Assembly: GCA_951799405.1 (NCBI GenBank)
Contig: OX637344.1
Span: 12,152,001 to 12,216,000, forward strand
DNA: 64,000 nt
Source: Agapetus fuscipes
Taxonomy: Eukaryota > Arthropoda > Insecta > Trichoptera > Glossosomatidae
Reading direction: 5' to 3'
Shown: positions 24,410 through 34,200 of the stretch, piece by piece
Layout of the letters: each line of letters starts with the position of its first letter
Position numbering within the stretch: position 1 is the first letter of the stretch
Translations under genes and position numbers: made by a program
Notes under the pieces: generated by a model
Seen by the model: only the letters and a program-made list of their open reading frames with translations
Database searches by the model: none
What the model was told of the DNA's origin: nothing

Positions 24410-24530
24410 TAATAACCCAATTACATCTGTTGAACCAGGGTCAAAGTTATTGCCAAAAGAACACGACGCGGGCGGGGCTTTAATCGGCGCTAGTGTCAAT
24501 AATGCAAATTCCAGCGCCAACGTCTTATTC
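24410..24530 (-). mobile_element. SINE-D fragment
   Basis: Shares CCCAATTACATCTGTTGAACC and CAGGGTCAAAGTTATTG with the reverse complement of 42850-42910, and extends into ACGACGCGGGCGGGGC as at 6760. Confidence 0.6.
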
Positions 24531-24599
24531 CCTCGACCGTCCTAGCGTCGTTTATGCATTGTCGAATACTTATGGAAAATAACTGTACACTTGCAGTCC

Positions 24600-24965
24600 A
24601 ACTTTTTGCAGCATTCTCCCCGAAAGGATCGCATATGATTGGTGAAACCTATTCACTTTTACACATAACGGGACCAGCCTTATGCAGACCACTTCAAAAT
24701 TAGGGTTTTCTTACTCTTAAGGGGGCTGGTTCTCATTGCCTGTGAAGGCTGAGTAAAACTTGCTGGTATTTTATTTTAGGTTTGAAATAAACACCGAAAC
24801 GATAATCATTTCTGACACCCTCGGTGGGATACAAGCCCCTCCATAGAATACAAGCATTCTACCCATAGAATACAAGCATTCTACCCATGGAATACAAGCA
24901 TTCTATACCCATGGAATACAAGCATTCTACCCATGGAATACAAGCATTCCACCATCTCACCACTT
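24600..24965 (-). mobile_element. SINE-B copy with an expanded head
   Basis: Reverse-strand SINE-B body (CCTTATGCAGACCACTTC, GGGCTGGTTCTCATT, TGAAGGCTGAGTAAA) that passes into a head replaced by a short minisatellite (24841-24953). Confidence 0.7.
24841..24953. repeat. 22-24 bp minisatellite inside a SINE head
   Basis: Five units of CCATGGAATACAAGCATTCTA(C/TAC), with A or G at the fifth base. The unit is the SINE-B head sequence (in reverse, GCTTGCATTCCATG), so the expansion arose from the SINE itself. Confidence 0.85.
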
Positions 24966-25079
24966 TTTGTTTTGGAATAGAGTTGCATAAGGGAGAAGAA
25001 AATATGAATCTTGCACCCAGTCTGACATCATAATGGACTTGGCACAAATACCATATATAACAAAATTGCAACGTCACAG

Positions 25080-25700
25080 CGCCGAGTTGCTGGAAAAAGA
25101 TAAAAAAAACAATTTGTTATTGGTTCCTATGAATCTTAGTCACATGGGCATGTAACGATTGCCCATTGAAAAGAAATATATTTTCAATTTTTTTGCTTAG
25201 TCCGTTTTGACTAAAGTATGTACCATATTGAAAACAAAGACAAAATGAAGCATATAAAATGAGAAAATCTCATTTTACAACCAAGAAATCATTGATCAAG
25301 ATTCAAGAAGAAGAAAAATTTGAAGCATTGCCACAACCACAGATCACGCCACAACAGTTTTTGAATTTACCGCGGTTGGTGTCGAGTATTTTGACGAACT
25401 CTACCAATTATTTTGTGAAGCTTTATACAAACGATTTCAAAACGTCACAACCTTATAAAATTTTAGCTTTGATTTTGTAATACTTTCAAATACTTTTATG
25501 CATTACTTTTAAAATTATTATCTTATTTACAGGCATAAAATATATTTATTGTATTATTAAGTGATTTTTTGTAGGTACTTTTTTTACCTAGGTATCTAAA
25601 GCGAACGTTTTATAGTTTGGGAAAAATGATTTTTCACTTATGGTATCACTTTTCAAATATTGTCCGCCATTATCGTTTTGTTCGCCGAGTAGCAAAAAAC
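25080..25700. other. Intergenic DNA upstream of PP1
   Basis: No gene recognised. A frame of 73 codons at 25259 shows no domain. The right part probably includes the PP1 promoter. Confidence 0.4.
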
Positions 25701-25768
25701 ATCGTACATACGATAATCGGCGGATATCGCGGTCATCTTACTTAAAAAATAAAGCGTCTGTGCTTTAT

Positions 25769-25774
25769 TCAGTT
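25769..25774 (+). promoter_or_regulatory. Possible initiator for PP1
   Basis: TCAGTT matches the arthropod initiator consensus TCAGTY and lies 18 bases before the ATG at 25792. No TATA box is seen at the expected distance. The start site itself is not shown by the sequence. Confidence 0.35.
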
Positions 25775-25791
25775 CTATAATTTGATCCGAA

Positions 25792-25846
25792 ATGGCGGAA
25801 AAGGATAAATTTAATATCGACAGCATAATCGCTAGATTATTGGAAG
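25792..25846 (+). CDS. Protein phosphatase PP1 catalytic subunit, exon 1
   Basis: Start codon exon. It encodes 18 residues (MAEKDKFNIDSIIARLLE) plus one base of a Val codon; donor GAAG|GTAAAG. The N-terminus follows the PP1 pattern of a variable acidic start and then xNxDSIIxRLLE. PP1 is a metal-dependent Ser/Thr phosphatase that acts in many complexes with regulatory subunits. The exon 1-2-3-4 joins are all phase-consistent, and residue numbering then coincides with human PP1-alpha. Confidence 0.95.
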
Positions 25847-26019
25847 GTAAAGTTTGTTGATATTGTGAAGGAATCTAGCTGTCACTATTTCTGCCAACGC
25901 CCGTTATAAATGGCGATTTCTTTCCGAGTGTTTGTTTTAGTTGTATTTTTCAGTGAATTAGTATTGAAATTAAAAATCCAGTGATGTGTATTAATCTAGT
26001 TTTTGTGGTTTTATTTCAG

Positions 26020-26151
26020 TGCGCGGCCATAAACCAGGAAAAAATGTACAGTTGACGGAATTCGAAATTCGGGCTCTGTGCTTGAAGTCCAGAGAAATTT
26101 TCCTATCACAGCCGATTTTACTAGAATTGGAAGCGCCTCTGAAAATATGCG
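26020..26151 (+). CDS. PP1 catalytic subunit, exon 2
   Basis: 132 nt, acceptor GGTTTTATTTCAG, donor TGCG|GTAAGT. It encodes residues 19-62 and the first base of Gly63: a [10 protein letters not shown] segment, [12 protein letters not shown] and [13 protein letters not shown]. These are near invariant in PP1. The loop reads GHKPGKN where most PP1 proteins have a GxRPGKN form. Intron 1 is only 173 bp; intron 2 is about 14 kb because of transposon insertions. Confidence 0.97.
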
Positions 26152-26714
26152 GTAAGTGCGAGACTAAATGACGTTATCTGTGTTGAAATACGTAAGTGCA
26201 ATAATTAGTGATAGCCTTTTGCATCGCAAGTTTTTTTTATCAAGGGCAGGGAAGCTTCCTTTAGATTTCGAAAAGGAAATAACTTTAAACTTATTTCTCT
26301 CCTTAAAAAAACAGCTTATTTCATCGGATTTTCTGAATTGCGCAAAGTTCAATGTAATATTTAATTAATCGACCACCATAACGTCAGTTCTCGGTTTGTT
26401 TATCCTGTAACATCGACAAAACAATTTCATGCCAAAATGTCGTCACGCCGATTGGGTACATTCATGTTCTTTCTTTCTAATTATAAGCAGCTTGTGATAA
26501 TATCATTGCGAGTGTTGCTCAATGTTTGCGGAAACACGCTAAAATTGAACAATTTCGTTTCCTAAAGAAATTGTAAAATTTCGTAACAGGAAGTCCGAGA
26601 AAGGTATGGCCTGCTCAGTTTGGAGAAATTGTGTTAGAATCGGGTATTCATAGTGAATGTGAAAGGAGGAAATGTGTGAAAACGGTGATTGATATGAACA
26701 AATCAAAAGGGGTA
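26152..26714. other. PP1 intron 2, left part
   Basis: Starts at the exon 2 donor. No repeat or exon was recognised. A frame of 66 codons on one strand overlaps one of 62 codons on the other; neither has a recognisable domain. Confidence 0.5.
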
Positions 26715-26967
26715 TCTAATCTAATCTAATCTAAGTTGCAAGGATATGTTACATTGGAGATTCACATTACATGCATTCTCACAACCAGACACGTACAAGT
26801 TCGCGCTTGCACATGCCTCATGTGAACCTACAACATAAAAACCAAACTCAAATGGACATACACCCTGCAACTCTTGCTGTCCTTCCCTGAGACAGGGGTG
26901 ACATTGGCAAAGTGAACCATTTTTACAGCATGGGTGGTCAGCCGCATACCAACCTATAAGTCAAGGA
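26715..26967 (-). mobile_element. SINE-C copy, full length
   Basis: Reverse-strand copy with both ends: the 3' tail (CTTAGATTAGATTAGATTA on the minus strand) at 26715-26735 and the 5' start TCCTTGACTTATAGG at 26967. Internal landmarks are GTGACATTGGCAAAGTGAACC and CTGCAACTCTTGC. The family lacks a tRNA-like promoter and terminal inverted repeats; its simple-repeat tail suggests retroposition. Confidence 0.85.
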
Positions 26968-27220
26968 ACACACACACACGACAAATTACATTTTATACAT
27001 CACTAAATAATAATATCCAAATACAAAATATCCATTTACAAACAAAAACAAATTCCGTATGGAAGGATTGAAAGAAATGTAGGCGATTCTGCAAAGGGAT
27101 CTCGCCACCCCTTGCGGTATAGTGACAGAGTTAGAGTTACTAGAACAGGAAAAAACACCAAAAAGTCAAATGTTTTTTTTAAAGAAAGGCAGCAAGAGTT
27201 GTAGGGCGTACATTTATTTA

Positions 27221-27437
27221 TCTAATCTATGTTAAATTGGAGATTCACATTACATGCATTTTCACAACCAGACACGTACAAGTTCGCGCTTGCACATGCC
27301 GCATGTGAACCTACAACATAAAAACCAAATCTCAAATGGACACACACCCTGCAACTCTTGCCGTCCTTCCCTGAGACAGGTGTGACATTGGCAAAGTGAA
27401 CCATTTTTACAGCATGGGTGGTCAGCCGCATCAAGGA
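27221..27437 (-). mobile_element. SINE-C copy, 5' deletion
   Basis: Very similar to the copy at 26715-26967, but the segment TACCAACCTATAAG is missing before TCAAGGAACA. Confidence 0.85.
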
Positions 27438-27651
27438 ACATACACAACAGTTTACATTTTTTAAATCAATAAATAATATTATCCCATTAAGCCATTTCTT
27501 TTTAAAGTTTGGGTTATTTTGTAGGTACAAATTTAGTATGTGTAAGTGTTAAGTTTGTTTTGTAAGTGTTGCATTGTGGGTGTGCATTACATATTATACT
27601 TAAATGCCAGTATATTATTGCAACTTAAGTTATGGATTTAAAGATAGTATG

Positions 27652-27903
27652 GCTTGACTGATAGGTAGGTACGAGGCTGGCCACCCGTGCTGTAAAAATC
27701 GGTTCACTTTTGCCAATGCCACCCCGGTTCAGGGAATGGCGGCAGGAGTTGCAAGGTTTATGTCCATGTAAGGTTTTAATATTTTGTATGCACACATGCG
27801 GAATGTGTAGGCGCGAACCTACATGTGCCTGTCTGTAGGCATGCATTTCATATGAGCCTTAAATGTTAACATATCCTTGCAGCTTAGATTATAGATTATA
27901 GAT
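27652..27903 (+). mobile_element. SINE-C copy, full length
   Basis: Plus-strand copy from CTTGACTGATAGG to the tail GCAGCTTAGATTATAGATTATAG. It is more diverged than its neighbours. Confidence 0.8.
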
Positions 27904-27963
27904 GGCTTCCATTTTCTTCCTTAATCCCATGTTTTGAAGTGCATTTAAATTTTTGCATAAAAA

Positions 27964-28163
27964 CACTTTGCCAATGTCACCCCTGTTTCAGGGAAGGACG
28001 GCAAGAGTTGCAAGGCTTATGTTCATTTGAGATTGGGTTTTTATATTGTAGGTCCACATGCGGCATGTGTTAGCGCGAAATTATACATATCTGCTTGTGG
28101 GAATGCATTTAATATAAATCTTAAATGATATATATCTTTGCAGCTTAGATTAGATTAGATTTA
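27964..28163 (+). mobile_element. SINE-C copy, 5' truncated
   Basis: Starts in the core at CACTTTGCCAATGTCACCCC and runs to the tail CTTAGATTAGATTAG. Confidence 0.85.
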
Positions 28164-28492
28164 AATAAAATACTGGTACATCTCATTGTGTAGAAGTTAA
28201 CAAAGCTTTCTTGTGTTTTGTCAAATTGATTTGTGGAATATTTTTATGACAATCGTCATATCTCAAAGTGACAAATATCCCACTATGCATTGTTTTTATT
28301 TTTTTTGTAAACATACTGATGATATCTCTTCAAGTTTATTTTTTAAATGTAAAATAAACTTATGTCAAATGTCTATTACTCCCTTAGCCCCGTTGAAGGA
28401 CATGCTTCTTGTCAATGAAAATCATTTTTTTATTTTGTTTGCATTTGTAACTTGTCGTCTCCTTCGTGCTTGTTTGTCCTACCTCCAACAGA

Positions 28493-28843
28493 GGTTATTT
28501 CACATGAGCAGTGTTTATATGTGTACTGGTCCAATGTTCTTCATCTAAATCCGACTCTAAATTGCAAAGATGTACATCTCATTTAAGATTGATATTAAAT
28601 GCATTCCCACTAGCAGACATGCATAATTTCACGCTAACACATTCCGCATGTGGATCTACAATATAAAAACCCAATCTGAAATGAACATAAGCCCTGCAAC
28701 TCTTGCCGACCTTCCCTGAAACAGGGGTGACATTGTTAAAGTGAACCATTTTACAGTATGGGTGGTCAGCCTCATACCAACCTATAAGTCAAGGAATGCT
28801 GGTAATTGATTTTGAAAATATTAAAAGCAACTCTCACATTATT
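28493..28843. repeat. Left arm of a large inverted repeat (351 bp)
   Basis: From GGTTATTTCACATGAGCAG to AACTCTCACATTATT this arm is the reverse complement of 37808-38158, with no differences noticed. It includes a SINE-C copy (28560-28797, minus). The two arms now enclose about 9 kb, mostly the Ty3/gypsy element. Without that element the arms would be about 1.1 kb apart. Confidence 0.9.
28560..28797 (-). mobile_element. SINE-C copy within the left arm
   Basis: A nearly full-length reverse copy ending CCTATAAGTCAAGGAA. The mirror copy is at 37855-38093. Confidence 0.85.
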
Positions 28844-28894
28844 GTGTTTTACATTTTTCTCTTAACTCTTAGCTAGCTTAGTGATTCTCTTAGC

Positions 28895-29016
28895 CCCGGT
28901 ATTTTCAACATTAGCATTCCGACTATACTGAATGATAAGGACGCACTCACATCGATTGTGTGGGTGGTTTTATTTATCAGTTTAAAGTTACAGAAGCTAG
29001 CATTGAAAATACCGGG
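28895..29016. mobile_element. MITE-2 copy (122 bp)
   Basis: Termini CCCGGTATTTTCAACATTAGC and GCTAGCATTGAAAATACCGGG form a long inverted repeat. The same family is at 49973-50089, and a larger form starts at 8060. The centre contains AAGGACGCA and TGTGTGGGTGGTTTTATT. Confidence 0.85.
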
Positions 29017-29335
29017 CCATAGCTAGCTTAGTAATTCTTAAGACAATTTCATTTAAGTATTATTTAGATTTTGGGCAGTAACTTTGTGAAAGCACATTTT
29101 AATTCTGTGCCTCCTGTGAAAAGTGATACAACTCAAAAATCATCATTTTACAGGAGAGCAAAAACAAGATTTTAAAAATTCTAATTCATGAACTAAGTGG
29201 GCTAGGTTACACATAAGTACCTTATTTTGTAGATAAAAACATTCACTTTCACTGTGCATTCTAATTTTTATGGTTACTATTATAGTTTACAAATAATTTA
29301 TTAAACTCTGTCAGTTGTACCTTTTTTTTGCCTGT

Positions 29336-29965
29336 TGTTACGATACCCTTCCTATTGTACCTTTTTAACAATACCCTTACTTTTGTTTCCTTATTTCAAA
29401 GGACAATATTTTATTTATGTGTCATTTTTAACATGTCTCTCACAATTCTAGCATAGTCTATTTAAAATATTTACAACAATACTTTAACATTGTTTCTTTA
29501 ATTTCAAAGATACCTTTTATTTGTATGTTACTTTTAACATGTACTTTCTAAAATGTGCCCAAAATTGTATTGTTTATTTTCTGTATTGAATTGCATTATT
29601 TCTATTCATTCAAAACCTGCGCAGGGGTAGGTCACACTCAAGTGCAAAGAGATAAGTTGACCACCCGCAGCCCTTACAATAATATTATCCCTAGGCCCTT
29701 CCAATAATATCATCATCCCTTCCACCCTGTGTTTTTGAACCTTTATATACCCCTGCCACACCCTCCATACAATAGATTACAATTACTGAGTTTGAGCTGT
29801 TCACAGTTCATGCTACCTTTGTACAACTAAAAGTATTATCAAATATATAGTTATACGATAAAAGTAAATCAGTCTTTTGTTAATCCACAAGAAGTTGTGT
29901 CACCGATTCTCCCCACTGGAAAAGAATTACACCTGAACCTGGACAAGAGAATTGATGCCATAACA
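29336..29965 (+). repeat. 5' LTR
   Basis: 630 bp. A TATA-like CTTTATATACCCC lies at 29741-29753, a plausible promoter for the element, within a block of CCTTCC-type repeats. The sequence matches 36574-37203 base for base on inspection. Confidence 0.95.
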
Positions 29966-29972
29966 TAATAAA

Positions 29973-29983
29973 TGGTGTCAGAA
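29973..29983 (+). other. Primer-binding site, tRNA-Leu type
   Basis: TGGTGTCAGAA starts 7 bases after the 5' LTR. It is complementary to the 3' end of a tRNA ending in TTCTGACACCA, a form known for leucine tRNAs and used by many Ty3/gypsy elements. Confidence 0.7.
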
Positions 29984-30051
29984 TACCTGATTCATTTTGG
30001 AAAAGGAAAAATTCATACAATGATTGAAAGTACCAGCATTCTTCTGAAACT

Positions 30052-30057
30052 GTAAGT
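30052..30057 (+). other. Strong splice-donor-like GTAAGT in the leader
   Basis: GTAAGT lies between the primer-binding site and the gag start. A short open frame from the ATG at 29972 reaches it. In env-bearing insect Ty3/gypsy elements the env message is spliced from the leader, so this is a candidate donor. No use is shown by the sequence. Confidence 0.45.
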
Positions 30058-30077
30058 AACTTTCTTATTTTCTTGAT

Positions 30078-31226
30078 ATGGCTAATTCCAATTCCGAAAT
30101 GTCTTCCCCACAACTCCCACAAAATTCCGAAAACAACGTAACTGACGACGAATCCGTAGCATCTGTCCCTCAAAGATTATATCTTTCATTAGAAACCTTA
30201 TTCAAATTCATTAATGTATTCAATGGAAATCGCGATGAGTTATCAGCCTTTTTGTCAGATTGTAATCGTGCATTTAAAATTGCTGCACCTAATCAAATTG
30301 ATATCCTTCTGGATTATGTACACACACGAATCCAAGGAAAAGCTAAAGCCACAATTAGTAATAGAACATTTGCTTCATGGAATAATCTTAAAGATTTTTT
30401 AAAAACAATGTATCTGGACAAAAAACATTATTCCCAAATATTAAATGAGCTCACCGGCATGCAACAATTCACAAATGAAAACATTCAACAGTACGCCTTT
30501 CGAGTAGAAAGCACCCTAAAACGAGCGATTAATTCAATTCATAACAACGATGATTTAGATAGTAATGAAATCAATGGACAAATAACTATGCTTAATCAAA
30601 TAGCACTCAACAGACTTGTTTATTATTGTAAGCCTGAAATATCTAATCAAATACGCGGTAGAGACATTAAAACCATAAATGATGCAATTTCACTTGCATT
30701 GAATGAAGAACAAATTTTAGATATGTACTCGTCTAATCCGTATAGGAAAAATTACAATCGCGAATCTAATCCTAGTAAATTCAATGGAAACAAATTAAAT
30801 ACTAATAAAACTCATTTTAATCAAAATAATATGAATAGATATCCATCTAATAATTTTAATCAAAATAATATGAACAGATACCCATCTAATAATTTTAATC
30901 AAAATAATATGAACAGATACCCATCTAATAATTTTAATCAAAATAATATGAACAGATACCCATCTAATAATTTTAATCAAAATAACATGAACAGATATCC
31001 ATCTAATAATTTTAATCAAAATAATACGAACAGATATTCATCTTCTAATAATAATTTTAATCGTCAATATTCTTCTCAAAACATAAATAACATTGAACAA
31101 AAACCCTTTGTGCGAAATGATAAACTATTTTGCGAATACTGTAAATTCAGAGGACATGAAATCCAAAATTGTAGAAAGAAAAAAATGTTTGAAAGTCAGA
31201 AAAAGGAACACGATTCAAAAAACTAG
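30078..31226 (+). CDS. gag: Gag protein of the Ty3/gypsy element
   Basis: Capsid/nucleocapsid protein that packages the element RNA in virus-like particles. 382 residues from an ATG at 30078. The N-terminal 210 residues have a retrotransposon capsid-like helical composition. A six-fold 13-residue Asn-rich repeat follows (30813-31046). Near the C-terminus is one CCHC zinc knuckle, CX2CX4HX4C (about 31128-31171), followed by a Lys-rich tail. The TAG at 31224 directly follows a slippery heptamer. Absent conserved pfam landmarks apart from the knuckle, the call rests on position and knuckle. Confidence 0.9.
   Translation: MANSNSEMSSPQLPQNSENNVTDDESVASVPQRLYLSLETLFKFINVFNGNRDELSAFLSDCNRAFKIAAPNQIDILLDYVHTRIQGKAKATISNRTFASWNNLKDFLKTMYLDKKHYSQILNELTGMQQFTNENIQQYAFRVESTLKRAINSIHNNDDLDSNEINGQITMLNQIALNRLVYYCKPEISNQIRGRDIKTINDAISLALNEEQILDMYSSNPYRKNYNRESNPSKFNGNKLNTNKTHFNQNNMNRYPSNNFNQNNMNRYPSNNFNQNNMNRYPSNNFNQNNMNRYPSNNFNQNNMNRYPSNNFNQNNTNRYSSSNNNFNRQYSSQNINNIEQKPFVRNDKLFCEYCKFRGHEIQNCRKKKMFESQKKEHDSKN
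30813..31046 (+). repeat. 39-bp tandem repeat within gag, 6 copies
   Basis: Six in-frame units encode variants of NFNQNNMNRYPSN. The middle four are almost identical at the DNA level; the first begins with His and the last has Thr and Ser changes. The repeat lies between capsid and zinc knuckle and adds 78 residues of low-complexity Asn-rich linker. Confidence 0.95.
31217..31223 (+). other. -1 ribosomal frameshift heptamer A AAA AAC
   Basis: In the gag frame the codons read tcA AAA AAC and are followed immediately by the TAG stop. This is a canonical X XXY YYZ retroviral slippery site. The pol frame is the -1 frame, is open from 31193 and overlaps gag by 34 bases. A downstream pseudoknot was not evaluated. 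Confidence 0.85.
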
Positions 31227-34200
31227 AAACTCGTGATTTAGCTTCGTTCACTTTCAATTCACGAGAAGAAGGAAGAATAAGTGAAAACACAAAAAATAAA
31301 TTTGATACAAAAGATGTAATTAAAAACTCAACAAGTTATTTCTCTGAAAAACTTAATTCACACATTCATATAAAATGTCTTGAAGCTAAAACTGGTTATT
31401 TAAAATTATTGCTAGACACTGGCTCAAGTGTTTCAATTGCTAAAATAAACGGTTTAAGAAATAAAATAAAATTAGATACGAATCATAAAATACAAATACA
31501 AGGAATTTGTAAAGATACTGCTAACTGTACTCTCGGTAGCATTCAACTATCTCTATGTAACACGTCACATAACTTTCATGTAGTTGATGAAAATACTAAT
31601 ATCCCCTTTGATGGAATATTAGGCTATGATTATTTAAAGGCAACAAGGTCTTTAATTGATTTTGATAAACGTATATTATCAAACGATTTGATAACTATGC
31701 CGATTTTTTCTACCATTATATTGGATTCTTCAGGACGAACAGTCGTTGCTCCGCGAAGTGAGACATTAATTGAAATTAATGTTACTAATCCATATATTAA
31801 AGAAGGGATCATCCCAGAAATGAAAATCAGTGATTCATTATTATTATGCAAGGCAATCACTAAAGTGAATAAAAATGCAAAAGCCTTTGCTACTATTTTA
31901 AATGTTTCTGAAAAAGAAGAAACTTTTTGCAATCTAAGTTTAAAATTAGATCCGCTGCCTAATGAAGCATGCATGATATCAAAAAATTACAAAAACGAAA
32001 GAAATTCCTATGGTAAAAGAATAGACCTCTTACATAAATCTCTGCGAATCGATCATTTAAACGAAGAGGAGGCTAAATCTGTAATTGAAATTTGCAATAA
32101 ATTTAACGACATTTTTCACCTAGAAGGCGACAACCTATCTTATTCAAATGCTATTCAGCATAATATAAACTTATCTGATAACACTCCCGTGGTAGCGAAA
32201 AACTATAGATTTCCCCATGTGCATAAAGAAGAGGTTAATCAGCAAATTAATGATATGTTAAAACAAAATATTATCCGACCATCAATATCGCCGTGGTCAG
32301 CACCTTTATGGATCGTACCCAAGAAAAAGGATGCTTCAGGTAAAATCAAATGGAGAATCGTTATAGATTACCGAAAATTAAATAATGTAACAATTGGAGA
32401 CGCATTTCCTCTCCCAAACATTACTGATATCCTAGATCAACTAGGTAGGTCCTGTTATTTCACAACTCTCGACTTAGCGTCAGGGTTTTACCAAGTCTTA
32501 AATAGACCAGAAGATTGTCCAAAGACAGCATTTTCAACTCCATCAGGTCACTACGAATTCGTTCGGATGCCCCAAGGACTCCGAAACTCACCTCTGACAT
32601 TTTCTCGTCTGATGTCAACAGTCTTGTCAGGATTGCAAGGACTGCAGTGTTGTGTTTACTTAGATGACATTCTCATCTATGGAAATTCTATTAAAGACCA
32701 CGAATTAAAACTGTCCGCAGTATTTAATAGATTACGTGACAATAATTTAAAGTTACAACCAGATAAATGTGAATTTATGCGTAAAGAAGTTATTTATTTA
32801 GGTCATGTGATTACAGAGGATGGTGTTAAACCAAACCCTGAAAAGATTTCAGTCATTCAAAATTTTCCAGTACCAAAAAACCCGAAAGAAATAAAATCAT
32901 TTCTCGGACTCGCAGGATATTATCGACGATTTATAAAAAACTTTTCTTCAATATCCAAACCGCTAACTCAATTATTAAAGAAAGGAGAAACTTTCAAATG
33001 GTCTCAAGAGCATACAAATGCATTTGATATATTACGTAACATGTTGATCAGTGAACCAATTCTTCAGTATCCGGACTTTGAAAAAGAGTTCATTCTTACC
33101 ACAGACGCGTCGCAATTTGCGATAGGCGCTATTTTATCTCAAGGCGAAATAGGATCAGACTTACCTATAGCATACGCTAGCCGTACATTGAATCCTGCAG
33201 AATGCAACTATTCTGTTATTGAAAAGGAATTACTGGCTATTGTTTGGGCTACAAACCACTTTAGACCATACCTATATGGACAAAATTTTACAATCGTAAC
33301 TGATCATAGACCACTCATTTACCTGTTTTCAGTCAAAAACCCGATATCTCGACTCGTTCGGTGGAGACTAAAATTAGAAGAATATTCGTACAAAATTTGT
33401 TATAAACCTGGAAAGATCAACGCTAATGCGGATTGTCTATCTCGAATAATTACCGACAAACCTAACCAAACTAATGACATACATTTTACAGAACATGAAT
33501 CATATACAGATTTTTATAAATTTCATTGTTTAGGTGACAAACCAAAATATAATAACCTCGTAGAAATTCCACAATCTATAATAGATATTAAAGGAAATAT
33601 TGCACAATTTTCTTCGTCTGAATTTGACGAAAGTGAAATTAAAATTGAAGTTTCGAACATTAACGTTTTACGTAGTACTCCTAGTGAACTTTACAAATGT
33701 TTCGAATCGATAGATGATAAAAGAAAAATCTACACTTGTGTCACGAAAATAAATCATTATGATACTTATAAATACAGTGATTTCTTCTATTCAGTCCAAA
33801 ATCTCAAAAGAAAACTCGATGTAAATGGAGAAATGGAAATTTATATTGAAAAACCAGATGATAATTACACTAAATTTGATATTAATAAAATTAAAGAAAT
33901 TATTTTATACATTTTTAGAAATTCTAAAATTATAGTGAACTTATGTACTAGTGGAAAAATAACACCCGATCAAAAAGATATTCCAGAAATTTTAAGAGAA
34001 AACCATGATTCTGTCATTGCAGGACATAATGGATTTTATAGAATGTTTAATCGAATTAAAACTAAATATAAATGGAAAAATATGACAAAAGATATCCGTA
34101 AATATATAAAACATTGTCTTAAATGTCAGCAAAATAAAACATCCCGGAAAATACATCGTCAACCTTTAGAAATTACTTCTACTTCGAATCAACCGTTTGA

